Part shown: in pieces, positions 46,055 to 55,364 of the stretch
Layout: the number at the start of each line of letters is the position of its first letter
Position numbering within the stretch: the stretch's first letter is position 1
NCBI RefSeq assembly: GCF_020748465.1
Contig: NZ_JAHZMP010000001.1
Coordinates: 558,001-622,000, forward strand
Source: Terrisporobacter mayombei
GTDB taxonomy: Bacteria; Bacillota; Clostridia; Peptostreptococcales; Peptostreptococcaceae
DNA length: 64,000 nucleotides
Direction of reading: 5' to 3'
Made by a program: the position numbers and the translations under genes
Notes under the pieces: model-generated
What the model was told of the DNA's origin: nothing
Database searches by the model: none
Seen by the model: only the letters and a program-made list of their open reading frames with translations

Positions 46055-47260
46055 TTAATCTGCAAATTCATTATGAATAGCATGAACAGTTTCTATCATA
46101 TCTTCTTCTTTTACTAAACAAGTAAGACATGTATATGAATCTGATGATTGTAAAAGAGTAATACCTGCCTTTGATAAAACTCTAACTACTTTTGCAATAA
46201 CACCAGGAGTCTCTGTGACTTTTGAACCAATTAAAGTTACTTTTGCACAATGCTTTCTAATTTCATATTTTACATAATATTTTTGTAAAATTTCTTCTAC
46301 AGCAGAAATATTATTTTGTTCCAATGCAAAGGCCTTTTCTTCTGTAAAGAAGTTTATCATATCTAAGTTTATATGCTTTTCTTCCATTTCATTTAATATT
46401 TTTGAGAACAATTCTTCGGATGATTTTACTTTAACTTGAGCTATATTATCTTTATGGGCTACTGATGTCATAAATCTAGGTTGGAAGTCTTCGTAATCAC
46501 TTATTATACCACGAGTTAAACCGATTCTAGTTCCTTTACATGTAGGATTTAAAGTATTTTTTATTTCTAAAACAATTTCTCCATTTTTAGCAAGTTCTAC
46601 TGCTCTTGGGTGAATGACTTTTGCTCCTTTTTCTGCCATTTGGAATACTTCTTCATAATCACAGTAATCAAGTATTCTTGCTGATGGCTCTATTCTTGGA
46701 TCAGCAGTCATTATACCATCCACATCTGTGTATATTTGTACAGTTTCACTTCCCAGTGCTTTTCCTATGGCAACTGCAGATGTATCACTACCTCCTCTTC
46801 CCAAAGTAGTAACTTCTCCATCCTCTGTACCCCCTTGGAACCCTGCTATAACAACTACTTTGCCTTCATCTAGCTCTCTATGAATTCTTGTTGGATTTAT
46901 TTCCTTTATTTTTGAATTTGAATAAACCTTAGTTGTTATTATTCCAGCTTGCAATCCTGTTAGAAATATTGATGGTATTCCCCTAGCTTCTAACATAGAT
47001 GATAGTATTGTTCCTGATATTATCTCTCCACAAGACATTATTAAGTCAAGTTCTCGTTTTTTAGTTTTTTTGTTAACATTAGTACATAAATTTATTAGTG
47101 TATCAGTCGCATAGGGCTCTCCCTTTCTTCCCATGGCTGAAACTACTATTACTAAGTCACTTCCCTTTTCCTTGTATTGTTCTATTATATTACACACTTC
47201 ATTCATTTTTTCAACTGATGCTACTGATGTACCACCAAATTTTTGTACTAGAATCCCCAT
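46055..47260 (-). CDS. lysC: Aspartate kinase
   Basis: 401 aa monofunctional enzyme that phosphorylates aspartate, opening the lysine/threonine/methionine and diaminopimelate pathway. Kinase domain (1-250) starts with VQKFGGTSVAS and has TLGRGGSDTSAVAIG and YTDVDGIMTADPR; two ACT domains occupy about 265-401. No lysine riboswitch is seen; the gene is 9 nt after ylmC and likely follows it. In Bacillus the equivalent dapG also lies near ymxH/mlpA and supports spore dipicolinate and cell-wall synthesis. Confidence 0.94.
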   Translation of the reverse strand: MGILVQKFGGTSVASVEKMNEVCNIIEQYKEKGSDLVIVVSAMGRKGEPYATDTLINLCTNVNKKTKKRELDLIMSCGEIISGTILSSMLEARGIPSIFLTGLQAGIITTKVYSNSKIKEINPTRIHRELDEGKVVVIAGFQGGTEDGEVTTLGRGGSDTSAVAIGKALGSETVQIYTDVDGIMTADPRIEPSARILDYCDYEEVFQMAEKGAKVIHPRAVELAKNGEIVLEIKNTLNPTCKGTRIGLTRGIISDYEDFQPRFMTSVAHKDNIAQVKVKSSEELFSKILNEMEEKHINLDMINFFTEEKAFALEQNNISAVEEILQKYYVKYEIRKHCAKVTLIGSKVTETPGVIAKVVRVLSKAGITLLQSSDSYTCLTCLVKEEDMIETVHAIHNEFAD

Positions 47261-47269
47261 ATATGCCTC

Positions 47270-47515
47270 CTAAAATATTCCATCGTATTCAATGATTATC
47301 ATATCATTGCCAATTTTTTTTACATTCCTCCACGGAATTTCTAAGTCTCCTCTATCCCTTTTTATACCAAAAAATCCTCTTTCTCTTGGTATTGAAAGTG
47401 CCAATATTTTCCCTGTAGTTTCATCTATTATAATATCGCACTCACCAATTATTCCAAGTCTTTCTCCACTAACTAAGTTTACTATTTCTTTTCCAGCTAA
47501 TTCAGATAAATTCAT
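47270..47515 (-). CDS. YlmC/YmxH-family PRC-barrel sporulation protein
   Basis: 81 aa from the ATG at 47515 (SD GGGGTG, 6 nt upstream); the frame extends to a GTG at 47524 that overlaps the SD. Single PRC-barrel: LAGKEIVNLVSGERLG, then DIIIDETTGKILALSIP and IPWRNVKKIG. Members are expressed in sporulation; precise function unknown. It sits between the M16 peptidase and aspartokinase as ymxH does in Bacillus. Confidence 0.88.
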   Translation of the reverse strand: MNLSELAGKEIVNLVSGERLGIIGECDIIIDETTGKILALSIPRERGFFGIKRDRGDLEIPWRNVKKIGNDMIIIEYDGIF

Positions 47516-47535
47516 ATTTTTCACCCCGATAAATT

Positions 47536-47611
47536 AAAATTCACTTCGTTCATATCGTCAACGATTTATCCTCGTTATTACTTGGGATAAATTCGTTACT
47601 CAAATTGAATT
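47536..47611. repeat. Copy 1 of a short dispersed intergenic repeat
   Basis: Starts AAAATTCACTTCGTTCATAT and continues CGTCAACGAT; ends with TTGAATTTT, an inverted match to its own start. The first 33 nt match 49797-49829 with about five differences. Noncoding, between ylmC and the M16 peptidase gene. Confidence 0.5.
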
Positions 47612-47619
47612 TTTTACAA

Positions 47620-48861
47620 TTATATCTGAACACCTTCTACGTTTTTTCCTACTATACACACTCCTAAGTTCTCTATATTAAATACTTTATTAATAACTGC
47701 TTCAACTTGTTCCATATTTACGCTATTTATATGTTCAATAATTTCATCTTCGTTTTTGATCTTATTATTAAGCAACATAGACTCACCATGAGATAGCATT
47801 TTTGAACTAATACTTTCTAAGCTTAATATATAATTACCTTTTAACTGTTCCTTACTTTCTTTAAGTTCTTCTTCAGTAACATAGTTTTCTTTTATATTTT
47901 TTATTTCTTTTATTATTAAGTTATAAACTTCTTTTAAGTATTCTTCACTGGTACTAGCAAATATACCCAACTCTCCACATTTTTTATATAGAGTTTGAGA
48001 TGAGTATATGGAGTATACTAATCCTTTGTCTTCTCTTATATTTTGAAAAAGTCTAGAACTAGTACTTCCACCAAATATATTGTTTATAACCGCTAAAGCA
48101 TACGCTTCCTTTTCATTTTCTTCTGGTATAGCTTTTAAATTAATTGCTATATTAACTTGTTCACTATCTTTATTTCTAGTTATAAAACAAGAATGAAACT
48201 TAGCTTCTTTTACTTCTATGTCTACTTCCTTTTCTTCCCATTCACTGAATCTTTCTTCTATAAGCTTTACTACTTCTTCAAAATTAAAATTACCACAAAT
48301 TGATATGACTGCATTATTAGGAACATAATACTTATTATAATGATTTAAAATGTCTTTTCTTTTTAAACTTTTAATAGTCTGTCTATTTCCAAGTATGTTC
48401 ATACCTAGCCCATCATCAGCATATATATTTTCTACTAATAAATCATAAGACAAATCATCTAAAGAATCTTCATACATTTTTAATTCTTCTAGTATTACTG
48501 CTCTTTCTCTGTCTATATCATTATTATTAAAAGTTGAATTTAATATCATATCACTTAAAACATCTATACCTATGTTTATGTGCTCATCTAAAAGATGAAC
48601 GTAATAGCATGTACATTCTTTATTTGTAAAAGCATTTATTTGTCCACCAATATTATCTATATCTCTTGCTATATCTTTTGCGCTTCTATTTTTAGTTCCT
48701 TTAAACAACATGTGCTCAATAAAATGAGACACACCACTTTCCTTAGGTGTTTCTATCCTAGATCCTGTATTTATCCAAATCCCAAGAGATACGGATTTTA
48801 AATAAGGTATTTCCTCTCCCACAATGGTAAGACCATTTTTTAGGGTTTTACATTTATACAT
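47620..48861 (-). CDS. M16-family zinc peptidase (MlpA/YmxG-like)
   Basis: 413 aa from the ATG at 48861 (SD GGAGG, 6 nt upstream); an in-frame GTG at 48882 precedes the SD. The inverted zinc motif HFIEHMLFKG (HxxEH, about residue 45) and the distal Glu in the NNIFGGSTSSRLFQNIRE / ERAVILEEL region mark an active pitrilysin-type subunit. Processing-peptidase-like; the Bacillus homologue lies next to pnp and ymxH just as here. No signal peptide, so cytoplasmic. Confidence 0.92.
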   Translation of the reverse strand: MYKCKTLKNGLTIVGEEIPYLKSVSLGIWINTGSRIETPKESGVSHFIEHMLFKGTKNRSAKDIARDIDNIGGQINAFTNKECTCYYVHLLDEHINIGIDVLSDMILNSTFNNNDIDRERAVILEELKMYEDSLDDLSYDLLVENIYADDGLGMNILGNRQTIKSLKRKDILNHYNKYYVPNNAVISICGNFNFEEVVKLIEERFSEWEEKEVDIEVKEAKFHSCFITRNKDSEQVNIAINLKAIPEENEKEAYALAVINNIFGGSTSSRLFQNIREDKGLVYSIYSSQTLYKKCGELGIFASTSEEYLKEVYNLIIKEIKNIKENYVTEEELKESKEQLKGNYILSLESISSKMLSHGESMLLNNKIKNEDEIIEHINSVNMEQVEAVINKVFNIENLGVCIVGKNVEGVQI

Positions 48862-48954
48862 ATCGTCCTCCAAATTCTTCACTACGTCATTATATACTTT
48901 AATTTTTACAAGTTAAAAAAATTTATAGTATTAATTATAGTTTAGGAGCTTAAT

Positions 48955-49704
48955 TTAATCAACAATAAACACATCACTAAGTTTTCCTGGTTTTAAGTTT
49001 TTTTCTCTTATAATTTGAATAATATCATCTATACATTTTGTTGTGGCATCTGTTGGATGCATTAATACAATACTTCCATCTACTATATTTTTATTCTTTA
49101 CTCTTTCAATAATTTTCTCAGGATTGTCTCTGTCTTGCCAATCAATAGTATCCACATCCCATTTGAAACATATGTAATTTAAACGTTCTGCCGCTTTAAC
49201 TGTATTTGATCCAAAAGAACCTGCTGGAGCTTGAAAAAATTTAGTTTCCTCTCCAATAGCATCATCAATTATTTTCTTAGAAGTACTTATTTGATTATAA
49301 TTATCATCGTAGGAAAGATTAGCATAGTCTAAGTGTTTATACCCATGATTACCTATCTCATGTCCTTCATTTTTAATTCTTAAAAGCAAGTCCTTTTTAT
49401 TTTCAGCCCATTTTCCTGTAACATTGAAAGTAATATGTACCTTCTCCTTTTTTAAGGTTTCCAAAATAGATATTACATACTCATCCTCCCATCCCAGGTC
49501 TACGTTGCAAGTTAATGCAACATAGCCACTATTTTTTTTAGTCCCCTGGGTATAGGGGGCTTTTGCCAAGTCTAGAATATTAATACTTGGAATTGCTTGG
49601 TTTTTCTTAAGTGTAAAAGCAATTCCACATATTATAAGCAGAATGATTAGAATAAAAGTTATTATTTTTTTTAGTTTACCTTTGTTTAGCACCATCATTA
49701 TCAT
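48955..49704 (-). CDS. Polysaccharide deacetylase-like protein (YlxY/PdaB type)
   Basis: 249 aa with an N-terminal membrane anchor (about 13-30) and a NodB-type domain (about 58-245). The usual TFDDG metal site reads TCNVDLGW, keeping one Asp; the zinc histidines are in IGNHGYKHLDYANLS (HxxxH). APAGSFGSNTV, WDVDTIDWQD and GSIVLMHPTD supply later motifs. Bacillus ylxY sits between pnp and mlpA, as here, and is sporulation-linked. Deacetylase activity is uncertain because of the altered first motif. SD AGGAGG before ATG. Confidence 0.85.
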   Translation of the reverse strand: MIMMVLNKGKLKKIITFILIILLIICGIAFTLKKNQAIPSINILDLAKAPYTQGTKKNSGYVALTCNVDLGWEDEYVISILETLKKEKVHITFNVTGKWAENKKDLLLRIKNEGHEIGNHGYKHLDYANLSYDDNYNQISTSKKIIDDAIGEETKFFQAPAGSFGSNTVKAAERLNYICFKWDVDTIDWQDRDNPEKIIERVKNKNIVDGSIVLMHPTDATTKCIDDIIQIIREKNLKPGKLSDVFIVD

Positions 49705-49796
49705 ATTGGTTTCCTCCTAATATGTACAAATTATTTCTTATTTTAAGTTTATTATTACAACTTATAATTTATTCTTAGGAATAGGACTTGTTATCT

Positions 49797-49905
49797 AAAA
49801 ATTCGCTTCGTTCATGTTGCCAACGATATGCCTTTGCTTACACTTCAATCAAATATGTTGATTAAAATTCAATACCTTTAAGCGATGCATGGACGAAGTT
49901 CTTTA
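49797..49905. repeat. Copy 2 of the dispersed repeat, with inverted ends
   Basis: Starts AAAATTCGCTTCGTTCATG (49797-49815) and carries an inverted partial copy CATGGACGAAG at 49888-49898. Lies between the deacetylase gene and the pnp terminator. No ORF. Confidence 0.5.
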
Positions 49906-49909
49906 TAAT

Positions 49910-49936
49910 AAAAAAAACGAGACTATGTCTCGTTCC
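49910..49936 (-). terminator. Terminator of pnp
   Basis: Stem AACGAGAC / GTCTCGTT followed on the minus strand by a T-run (T8). Confidence 0.9.
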
Positions 49937-49956
49937 CTTATTTTATAAATGAATTA

Positions 49957-52062
49957 TTATTTATTTTTTCTTTCCGGTCTAGGTAATAATACTTTTCTAG
50001 ATACATTCACTCTACCTTTGTCATCTATTTCAGTAACCTTAACTTCTACTTCATCTCCAACGTTTAATACATCTTCAACTTTTTCTATTCTTTCGTGAGC
50101 TATATTTCCTATACGAAGTAATCCTTCTTTTCCTGGAAGTAATTCAACGAAAGCACCGAAGTTAACAACTCTTGTTACTTTACCTTTGTATATTTCATTT
50201 AACTCAACTTCTGCAACTATATCAGATATTTTTTGCTGAGCTAATCTTATCATATCAATATCTATACCAGCTATGAATACTTCACCATCTTGTTCTATAT
50301 CTATTTTAACACCAGTTTCATCTATTATCTTAGTTATTACTTTACCACCAGCACCGATAACGTCTCTTATCTTATCTGGTTTAATTCTCATAGTAACTAT
50401 TTTTGGTGCATATTTAGATAATTCTTCATTTGGCTTATCTATACATTTTCTCATTTCATTTAATATATGAAGTCTGCCAACTCTAGCTTGAGCTAATGCT
50501 CTTGTTAATACTTCTTCATCTATACCAGCTATTTTTATATCCATTTGTATAGCAGTTATACCTTTTTCAGTACCTGCAACTTTGAAGTCCATATCTCCTA
50601 AATGGTCTTCCATACCTTGTATATCTGATAGTATAGCCATTTTTCCATCATGTTCTATAAGTCCCATTGCAATACCTGCAACCATATCTTTTAAAGGTAC
50701 ACCAGCATCTAATAAAGATAATGTAGAACCACAAACAGAACCTTGAGATGTAGAACCATTTGAACTTAATACTTCAGACACAAGTCTTATAGCATAAGGG
50801 AATTCTTCTTTTGAAGGTATTACTGGAAGTAAAGCTCTTTCAGCTAAAGCTCCATGACCTATTTCTCTTCTTCCTGGTCCTCTTGATGGTCTAGCTTCAC
50901 CAACAGAGTATGCAGGGAAGTTGTAGTGGTGCATATATCTCTTGTTTTCTTCTTCATCAAGTCCGTCAAGTATTTGAACATCACCTAATGCTCCAAGAGT
51001 TGTAACTGTCATTACTTGAGTTTGTCCTCTTGTAAATAACCCTGAACCATGAGTTCTTGGTATAAATCCATGGTCACACCATATTGGTCTTATTTCATCA
51101 GTTTTTCTAGCATCTGGTCTTCTACCTTCATGAACGATAGCTTTTCTAACTTCTTCTTTTATTATAGAATCTAGCGCAGCTATTATATCATTTCCAAACT
51201 CTTCTAAAGTTTCTTCATCAAAACTATTTATAGTTTGTTCTTTTACAGCGTCCATAGCTTCTTGTCTTTCAAGTTTTTCAACAACTCTAACAGCTTCCTT
51301 CATTCCTTCAGTAGCTATTTCTCTAACTTTAGCTTCTATTTCAGCATTTGGTTTAGTTTCAACAAATTCTATTTTTTCTTTTCCAACTTCAGCTTGAATT
51401 TGTTCTATAAATTCAACTATTTTCTTAATTTCTTCATGCGCTTTTAATATTGCTTCAAGCATTAATGATTCTGGTACTTCATCAGCTCCAGCTTCAACCA
51501 TCATTACCGCTTCTTTAGTTCCTGATACTACTAAGTGTAGTGAACTTTTTTCTCTTTCCTGCGCTGTAGGGTTTACTACAAGTGCTCCATCAACTAAACC
51601 TATGCATACAGAACCTGTTGGTCCATTGAAAGGTATTTCTGATATTGATAAAGCAACTGACGAACCTATCATTGAAACTATATCAGGAGTACAATCTTGA
51701 TCCACTGATAAAACTGTAGCAACAACTTGCACGTCATTTCTAAAAGTTTTTGGGAATAAAGGTCTTATAGGTCTATCTATAAGTCTTGATGTAAGTATAG
51801 CTTTTTCTGATGGCTTTCCTTCTCTTTTTAAGAATCCACCTGGTATTTTACCAACTGAATATAATTTTTCTTCATAATCAACACTTAGTGGGAAAAAGTC
51901 TACACCATCTCTTGGTTGAGCTGATTTTGAGCAGTTTACCATAACCATAGTCTCACCATATCTAAGTATTGCACTACCACTAGCAAGTTGTGAAATTTTG
52001 CCTATTTCAACAGAAAGTTCTCTTCCTGCTAAATCCATTGTAAAAATTTTATGTTCAAACAT
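49957..52062 (-). CDS. pnp: Polyribonucleotide nucleotidyltransferase (PNPase)
   Basis: 701 aa, complete: first RNase PH domain (1-210), helical linker, second RNase PH domain (about 315-545, with [19 protein letters not shown] and [21 protein letters not shown]), KH domain ([14 protein letters not shown]) and S1 domain ([24 protein letters not shown]). It degrades RNA 3' to 5' by phosphorolysis. SD GAGG before ATG 52062. A weak sigma-A-like promoter (TTGTTA, then TAATAT) lies in the 129-nt leader; no binding site is evident. Confidence 0.97.
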   Translation of the reverse strand: MFEHKIFTMDLAGRELSVEIGKISQLASGSAILRYGETMVMVNCSKSAQPRDGVDFFPLSVDYEEKLYSVGKIPGGFLKREGKPSEKAILTSRLIDRPIRPLFPKTFRNDVQVVATVLSVDQDCTPDIVSMIGSSVALSISEIPFNGPTGSVCIGLVDGALVVNPTAQEREKSSLHLVVSGTKEAVMMVEAGADEVPESLMLEAILKAHEEIKKIVEFIEQIQAEVGKEKIEFVETKPNAEIEAKVREIATEGMKEAVRVVEKLERQEAMDAVKEQTINSFDEETLEEFGNDIIAALDSIIKEEVRKAIVHEGRRPDARKTDEIRPIWCDHGFIPRTHGSGLFTRGQTQVMTVTTLGALGDVQILDGLDEEENKRYMHHYNFPAYSVGEARPSRGPGRREIGHGALAERALLPVIPSKEEFPYAIRLVSEVLSSNGSTSQGSVCGSTLSLLDAGVPLKDMVAGIAMGLIEHDGKMAILSDIQGMEDHLGDMDFKVAGTEKGITAIQMDIKIAGIDEEVLTRALAQARVGRLHILNEMRKCIDKPNEELSKYAPKIVTMRIKPDKIRDVIGAGGKVITKIIDETGVKIDIEQDGEVFIAGIDIDMIRLAQQKISDIVAEVELNEIYKGKVTRVVNFGAFVELLPGKEGLLRIGNIAHERIEKVEDVLNVGDEVEVKVTEIDDKGRVNVSRKVLLPRPERKNK

Positions 52063-52191
52063 TAATGCTTGTACCTCCTCTTATACTGAAACCACTATTT
52101 CTTCTATGTACTATATTAACAAAATTACTACTAATTAACAATATAATTATACAATGTAAAGAATTAGTGTTGTAGTATACCCTCTTATTTA

Positions 52192-53034
52192 TTAATTAGA
52201 AGAACTTATTGCTAAAATTTGAGGCCCTGTGTGTGCACATATACAAGATCCACCTCTAGTAATAAAGACTTCCTTTGCTTTTATTCTTTTAGCAACTTCT
52301 TCTTTAAGTTTTTCAAAATCTGATTCATTAGAACCATATCCTATTGTAAGAACTTTAGATTCTAAATCATGATCATTAGCTTCTAAAATCATGTCTACTA
52401 GTTTAGAGGCCACTTGTTTAGCTCCTCTAACTTTTGTTACTATTTTATTTTTACCATCTTCCATGGTGCATATAGGTTTTATATTTAACATATTTCCTAC
52501 AAAAGATACTACACTTGGTAATCTTCCACTTTCTTTTAAATAATCTAATGTAAAGGGTACGAAAAATAGATTTACACTTTCTCTAATGTCTTCTAATTTA
52601 TCAACTATTTCATCAGCACATAAATCACTATTTTCGACTAATTCACACGCCTTTATTACATATTGTCCACTTCCTAAAGATAAAAATAATGTATCAAAAA
52701 CATATATATTTCCAGAAACATCATTTTGGGCCATCATTGCGCTTTGATATGTTCCTGAAGTTTTTGATGATCCAGTTAAGCAAATCACATCATACCCTTC
52801 ATTTACATATTTTTCAAAAGCCTCTTTGAACTGAATGTATGTCACTTGAGATGTTTTAGGTAAAGTTTTACTACTTTCTAAAACATGATAAAATTCTTGC
52901 TTAGTAAAATCTATACCGTCTTTATATTCTTTCCCATTTATGCTGATAGTAAGCGGAATCATATCAAAAAAGTCTTTTTGTTTTATTTCTTCAGGAATGT
53001 CGCACATGCTGTCACTCAGTATTTTAATCTTCAT
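52192..53034 (-). CDS. DegV-family fatty-acid-binding protein
   Basis: 280 aa. N-terminal KILSDSMCDIPEEI and MIPLTISINGKEYKDGIDFT, then TSQVTYIQFKEAF, SSKTSGTYQSAMMAQ and the C-terminal FITRGGSCICAHTGPQILAI are the family hallmarks. DegV/FakB proteins hold fatty acids for FakA kinase; no fakA is in the window, so the lipid role is by family only. SD AGGGGG before ATG. Confidence 0.9.
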   Translation of the reverse strand: MKIKILSDSMCDIPEEIKQKDFFDMIPLTISINGKEYKDGIDFTKQEFYHVLESSKTLPKTSQVTYIQFKEAFEKYVNEGYDVICLTGSSKTSGTYQSAMMAQNDVSGNIYVFDTLFLSLGSGQYVIKACELVENSDLCADEIVDKLEDIRESVNLFFVPFTLDYLKESGRLPSVVSFVGNMLNIKPICTMEDGKNKIVTKVRGAKQVASKLVDMILEANDHDLESKVLTIGYGSNESDFEKLKEEVAKRIKAKEVFITRGGSCICAHTGPQILAISSSN

Positions 53035-53082
53035 GGCTACTGCCCCCTTATAGAAATTAATTATTCATTCTTTTATCAATAC

Positions 53083-53116
53083 AAAAAAAGCAGATACCAT
53101 AAGTATACCTGCTTTT
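53083..53116 (-). terminator. Terminator of rpsO
   Basis: Minus strand stem AAAGCAGGTAT / GTATCTGCTTT with one G-U pair, followed by T7. Confidence 0.85.
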
Positions 53117-53133
53117 TAAATAAAGTAATAAGA

Positions 53134-53388
53134 TTATTTTCTTAATCCTAATTTAGCTATTAATGCTCTGTAACCTTCTAAGTCTTTTTCTTTTAAGTAA
53201 CCTAATAAGTTTCTTCTTCTACCAACCATTTTTAATAATCCTCTTCTTGAATGGTGGTCTTTTTTGTGAACTTTTAAGTGCTCGTTTAATTCGTTTATTC
53301 TAGCTGTTAATAAAGCTATTTGAACTTCTGGAGAACCAGTATCTCCTTCTTTTCTTCCGAATTCTTTTATTATTTCTGTTTTATTCAT
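53134..53388 (-). CDS. rpsO: 30S ribosomal protein S15
   Basis: 84 aa from ATG 53388 (SD TTGGAGGT), close to the usual 88-89. The family signature runs through [20 protein letters not shown], with [17 protein letters not shown] before it. S15 binds 16S rRNA helices 20-22 early in 30S assembly. The frame is open to 53424 but upstream codons lack an SD. It has its own promoter (53477-53505) inside the end of ribF and a leader hairpin that could serve autoregulation. Confidence 0.97.
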   Translation of the reverse strand: MNKTEIIKEFGRKEGDTGSPEVQIALLTARINELNEHLKVHKKDHHSRRGLLKMVGRRRNLLGYLKEKDLEGYRALIAKLGLRK

Positions 53389-53420
53389 TTGATGTACCTC
53401 CAAATAGTTTAATATAATCG

Positions 53421-53465
53421 CCATTTACTAAGCATTGATTGGAGTATTCATATGCCGAGTAATGG
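53421..53465 (-). promoter_or_regulatory. Candidate S15 leader hairpin
   Basis: Minus strand arms CCATTACTCGGC and GCTTAGTAAATGG pair with a one-base bulge and mismatches, at the very 5' end of the predicted rpsO transcript. rpsO leaders are commonly bound by S15 itself, and the position fits; the fold has not been compared with known S15 leaders. Confidence 0.4.
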
Positions 53466-53476
53466 TTACTTTGATT

Positions 53477-53505
53477 ATTTTATCATAACTTAGCTACTTT
53501 TGCAA
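53477..53505 (-). promoter_or_regulatory. Sigma-A promoter of rpsO
   Basis: Minus strand: -35 TTGCAA (53500-53505), 17-nt spacer, -10 TAAAAT (53477-53482) with an upstream TG giving an extended -10. It overlaps the last codons of ribF. Confidence 0.65.
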
Positions 53506-54419
53506 ATATACTTTTTATATATATAATTAGTATCCATCTTTAATTGTATTTTTAATTCGTTTAAATCTTTAAACTTCTTTTCATCTCTTATTCTTTCCAA
53601 AAACTCAAGTTTTATAGTTTTGCCATAAATATCTTTGTCAAATTGTAATATATTTGTTTCTACTGACATTCGTTCTCCATTTACTGTAGGATTATAACCA
53701 ATATTTGTAGCTCCAACATATACTTCATTGCCTATATATACTTTTGTAGCATATATACCTCTTTTAGGTATAATAAGATTTTCTTGTAGCCTAAGGTTTG
53801 CCGTTGGAAATCCTAAAGTTCTACCTAGTTGCTTTGCATGAATTACTGTACCTTCAATTGTATAGTTTCTTCCTAAATAGTTCTTTATTTCATCCACTCT
53901 TCCTGCATATATTAAATCTTTTACATGAGTACTACTTACTCTTATGTTATTGATAACTACAGGCTCAATTACCTCCACTTCAAATCCATATTTTTTACCT
54001 AGTATTTTTAATATTGGCGGAGTACCCTCTCTCTTTCTTGCAAAAGCAAAATCATGTCCTATAATTAGTTTTTTTGCTCCTAATTTATCAACTAATATTT
54101 GTTTTACAAAATCTTCTGCTGATATTTCTGCCATATCTTTATTGAATGGTATATCTATAACTACCTCTACACCTAATAACTTAAGCTTATTCATTTTTTC
54201 CACTTCTGTTATTATTTCTCTAGTTAAAATGTTAGAAAAATAACTAATAGGACTGTTTTGAAATGTAAAAACTATACTTGTTAATTGTTCTTGTTTGGAA
54301 TAATCAATAGTTTTTTCTATAAGAACCTCATGTCCTTTATGAATTCCGTCAAATTTACCTATAGTAACAACACTTTTATCAAAACTTTCTATTTCATTTA
54401 AAGAATTTATAATAATCAT
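53490..54419 (-). CDS. ribF: Bifunctional riboflavin kinase / FAD synthetase
   Basis: 309 aa. N-terminal nucleotidyltransferase domain with TIGKFDGIHKGHEVLI and the SSTHVKDLI motif; C-terminal kinase domain (about 185-300) with GRTLGFPTANLRL and GIYATKVYIG. Makes FMN and FAD from riboflavin. Separated from truB by 24 nt, within the nusA-infB operon order conserved in Firmicutes. No FMN riboswitch is seen near it. Confidence 0.95.
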   Translation of the reverse strand: MIIINSLNEIESFDKSVVTIGKFDGIHKGHEVLIEKTIDYSKQEQLTSIVFTFQNSPISYFSNILTREIITEVEKMNKLKLLGVEVVIDIPFNKDMAEISAEDFVKQILVDKLGAKKLIIGHDFAFARKREGTPPILKILGKKYGFEVEVIEPVVINNIRVSSTHVKDLIYAGRVDEIKNYLGRNYTIEGTVIHAKQLGRTLGFPTANLRLQENLIIPKRGIYATKVYIGNEVYVGATNIGYNPTVNGERMSVETNILQFDKDIYGKTIKLEFLERIRDEKKFKDLNELKIQLKMDTNYIYKKYICKSS

Positions 54420-54443
54420 GTCTTTTCCCCACTGATATAAAAA

Positions 54444-55352
54444 TTATTCTATAAAAATTTTATCACTCTTTAGACTAATAGTGTTACTATTTTTTAATAA
54501 TTTTCCAGTTCCTATAAATTCATCATTACAATATACTCTGACATATTCATCATTTTGTGATAAATTATCATTTGTAAATCTTTTAGAATCTATTATTCCA
54601 CCATTTCTATAGTATTTAAGAGCAGTATCTTTTAATTCAACTTTTTTAAAATTATCTAGAACATAATCAATATCATATAAGTAATTTTCTAAGATGTTAT
54701 CATTATAATATTTTTCTAATTCTTCTAGTGTTATTGCATTCTCTAAGTTAAATTTTCCAGAAGATGTTCTAAGTAAAAAGGACATATGTCCTCCACATTT
54801 TAAGTACTGTCCAATATCATGACATATACTTCTAACATAAGTACCTTTTGAACATTTTACTAAAAATAATACTTTATTTTCAGTTATATTTAAAATTTTT
54901 ATTTGTTCTATGTTAATTTTTCTAGGCTTAATTATAATAGTGTCTGCTTTTCCTTTTCTAGCTAAATCACACATTTTCTGTCCATTAACCTTCAAAGCTG
55001 AATAAACAGGAGGATATTGATTAATTTCTCCTTTTTGTGTTTCAAAAGCTTTATATATATCCTCATGTGTAATATTTGAAGCGTCACCTTCAAATGTTAT
55101 TACTCCAGAAGAATCATAAGTGTCTGTAGCTGCACCTAATGTTAATTCACATATGTATGATTTTTCTTTATTTAAAATAAGCTCACTTACTTTTGTAGCC
55201 TTATTTAAACATATAGGAAGAACTCCAGCTGCATCAGGATCTAGTGTTCCTGTATGACCAACTTTTTTCATGCTTAAAATTCTTCTCACTCTACTTACAA
55301 CATCGTGAGATGTCATACCTGTAGGTTTTAATATATTTACTATTTTATTCAT
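54444..55352 (-). CDS. truB: tRNA pseudouridine-55 synthase
   Basis: 302 aa. Catalytic Asp in GHTGTLDPDAAGVLPI (about residue 38), then KSYICELTLG, the QYPPVYSALKVNGQKMCDLAR motif and KCSKGTYVRSICHDIG. Forms pseudouridine 55 in the T-loop of tRNAs. A C-terminal PUA-like part begins about residue 235. It lies 12 nt downstream of nrnA in the same operon. Confidence 0.95.
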   Translation of the reverse strand: MNKIVNILKPTGMTSHDVVSRVRRILSMKKVGHTGTLDPDAAGVLPICLNKATKVSELILNKEKSYICELTLGAATDTYDSSGVITFEGDASNITHEDIYKAFETQKGEINQYPPVYSALKVNGQKMCDLARKGKADTIIIKPRKINIEQIKILNITENKVLFLVKCSKGTYVRSICHDIGQYLKCGGHMSFLLRTSSGKFNLENAITLEELEKYYNDNILENYLYDIDYVLDNFKKVELKDTALKYYRNGGIIDSKRFTNDNLSQNDEYVRVYCNDEFIGTGKLLKNSNTISLKSDKIFIE

Positions 55353-55364
55353 TAAAAATCATCC

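Noticed and set aside
46055..47520. Lysine riboswitch for aspartokinase
   Set aside because: Only 9 nt separate it from ylmC and no leader motif is present.
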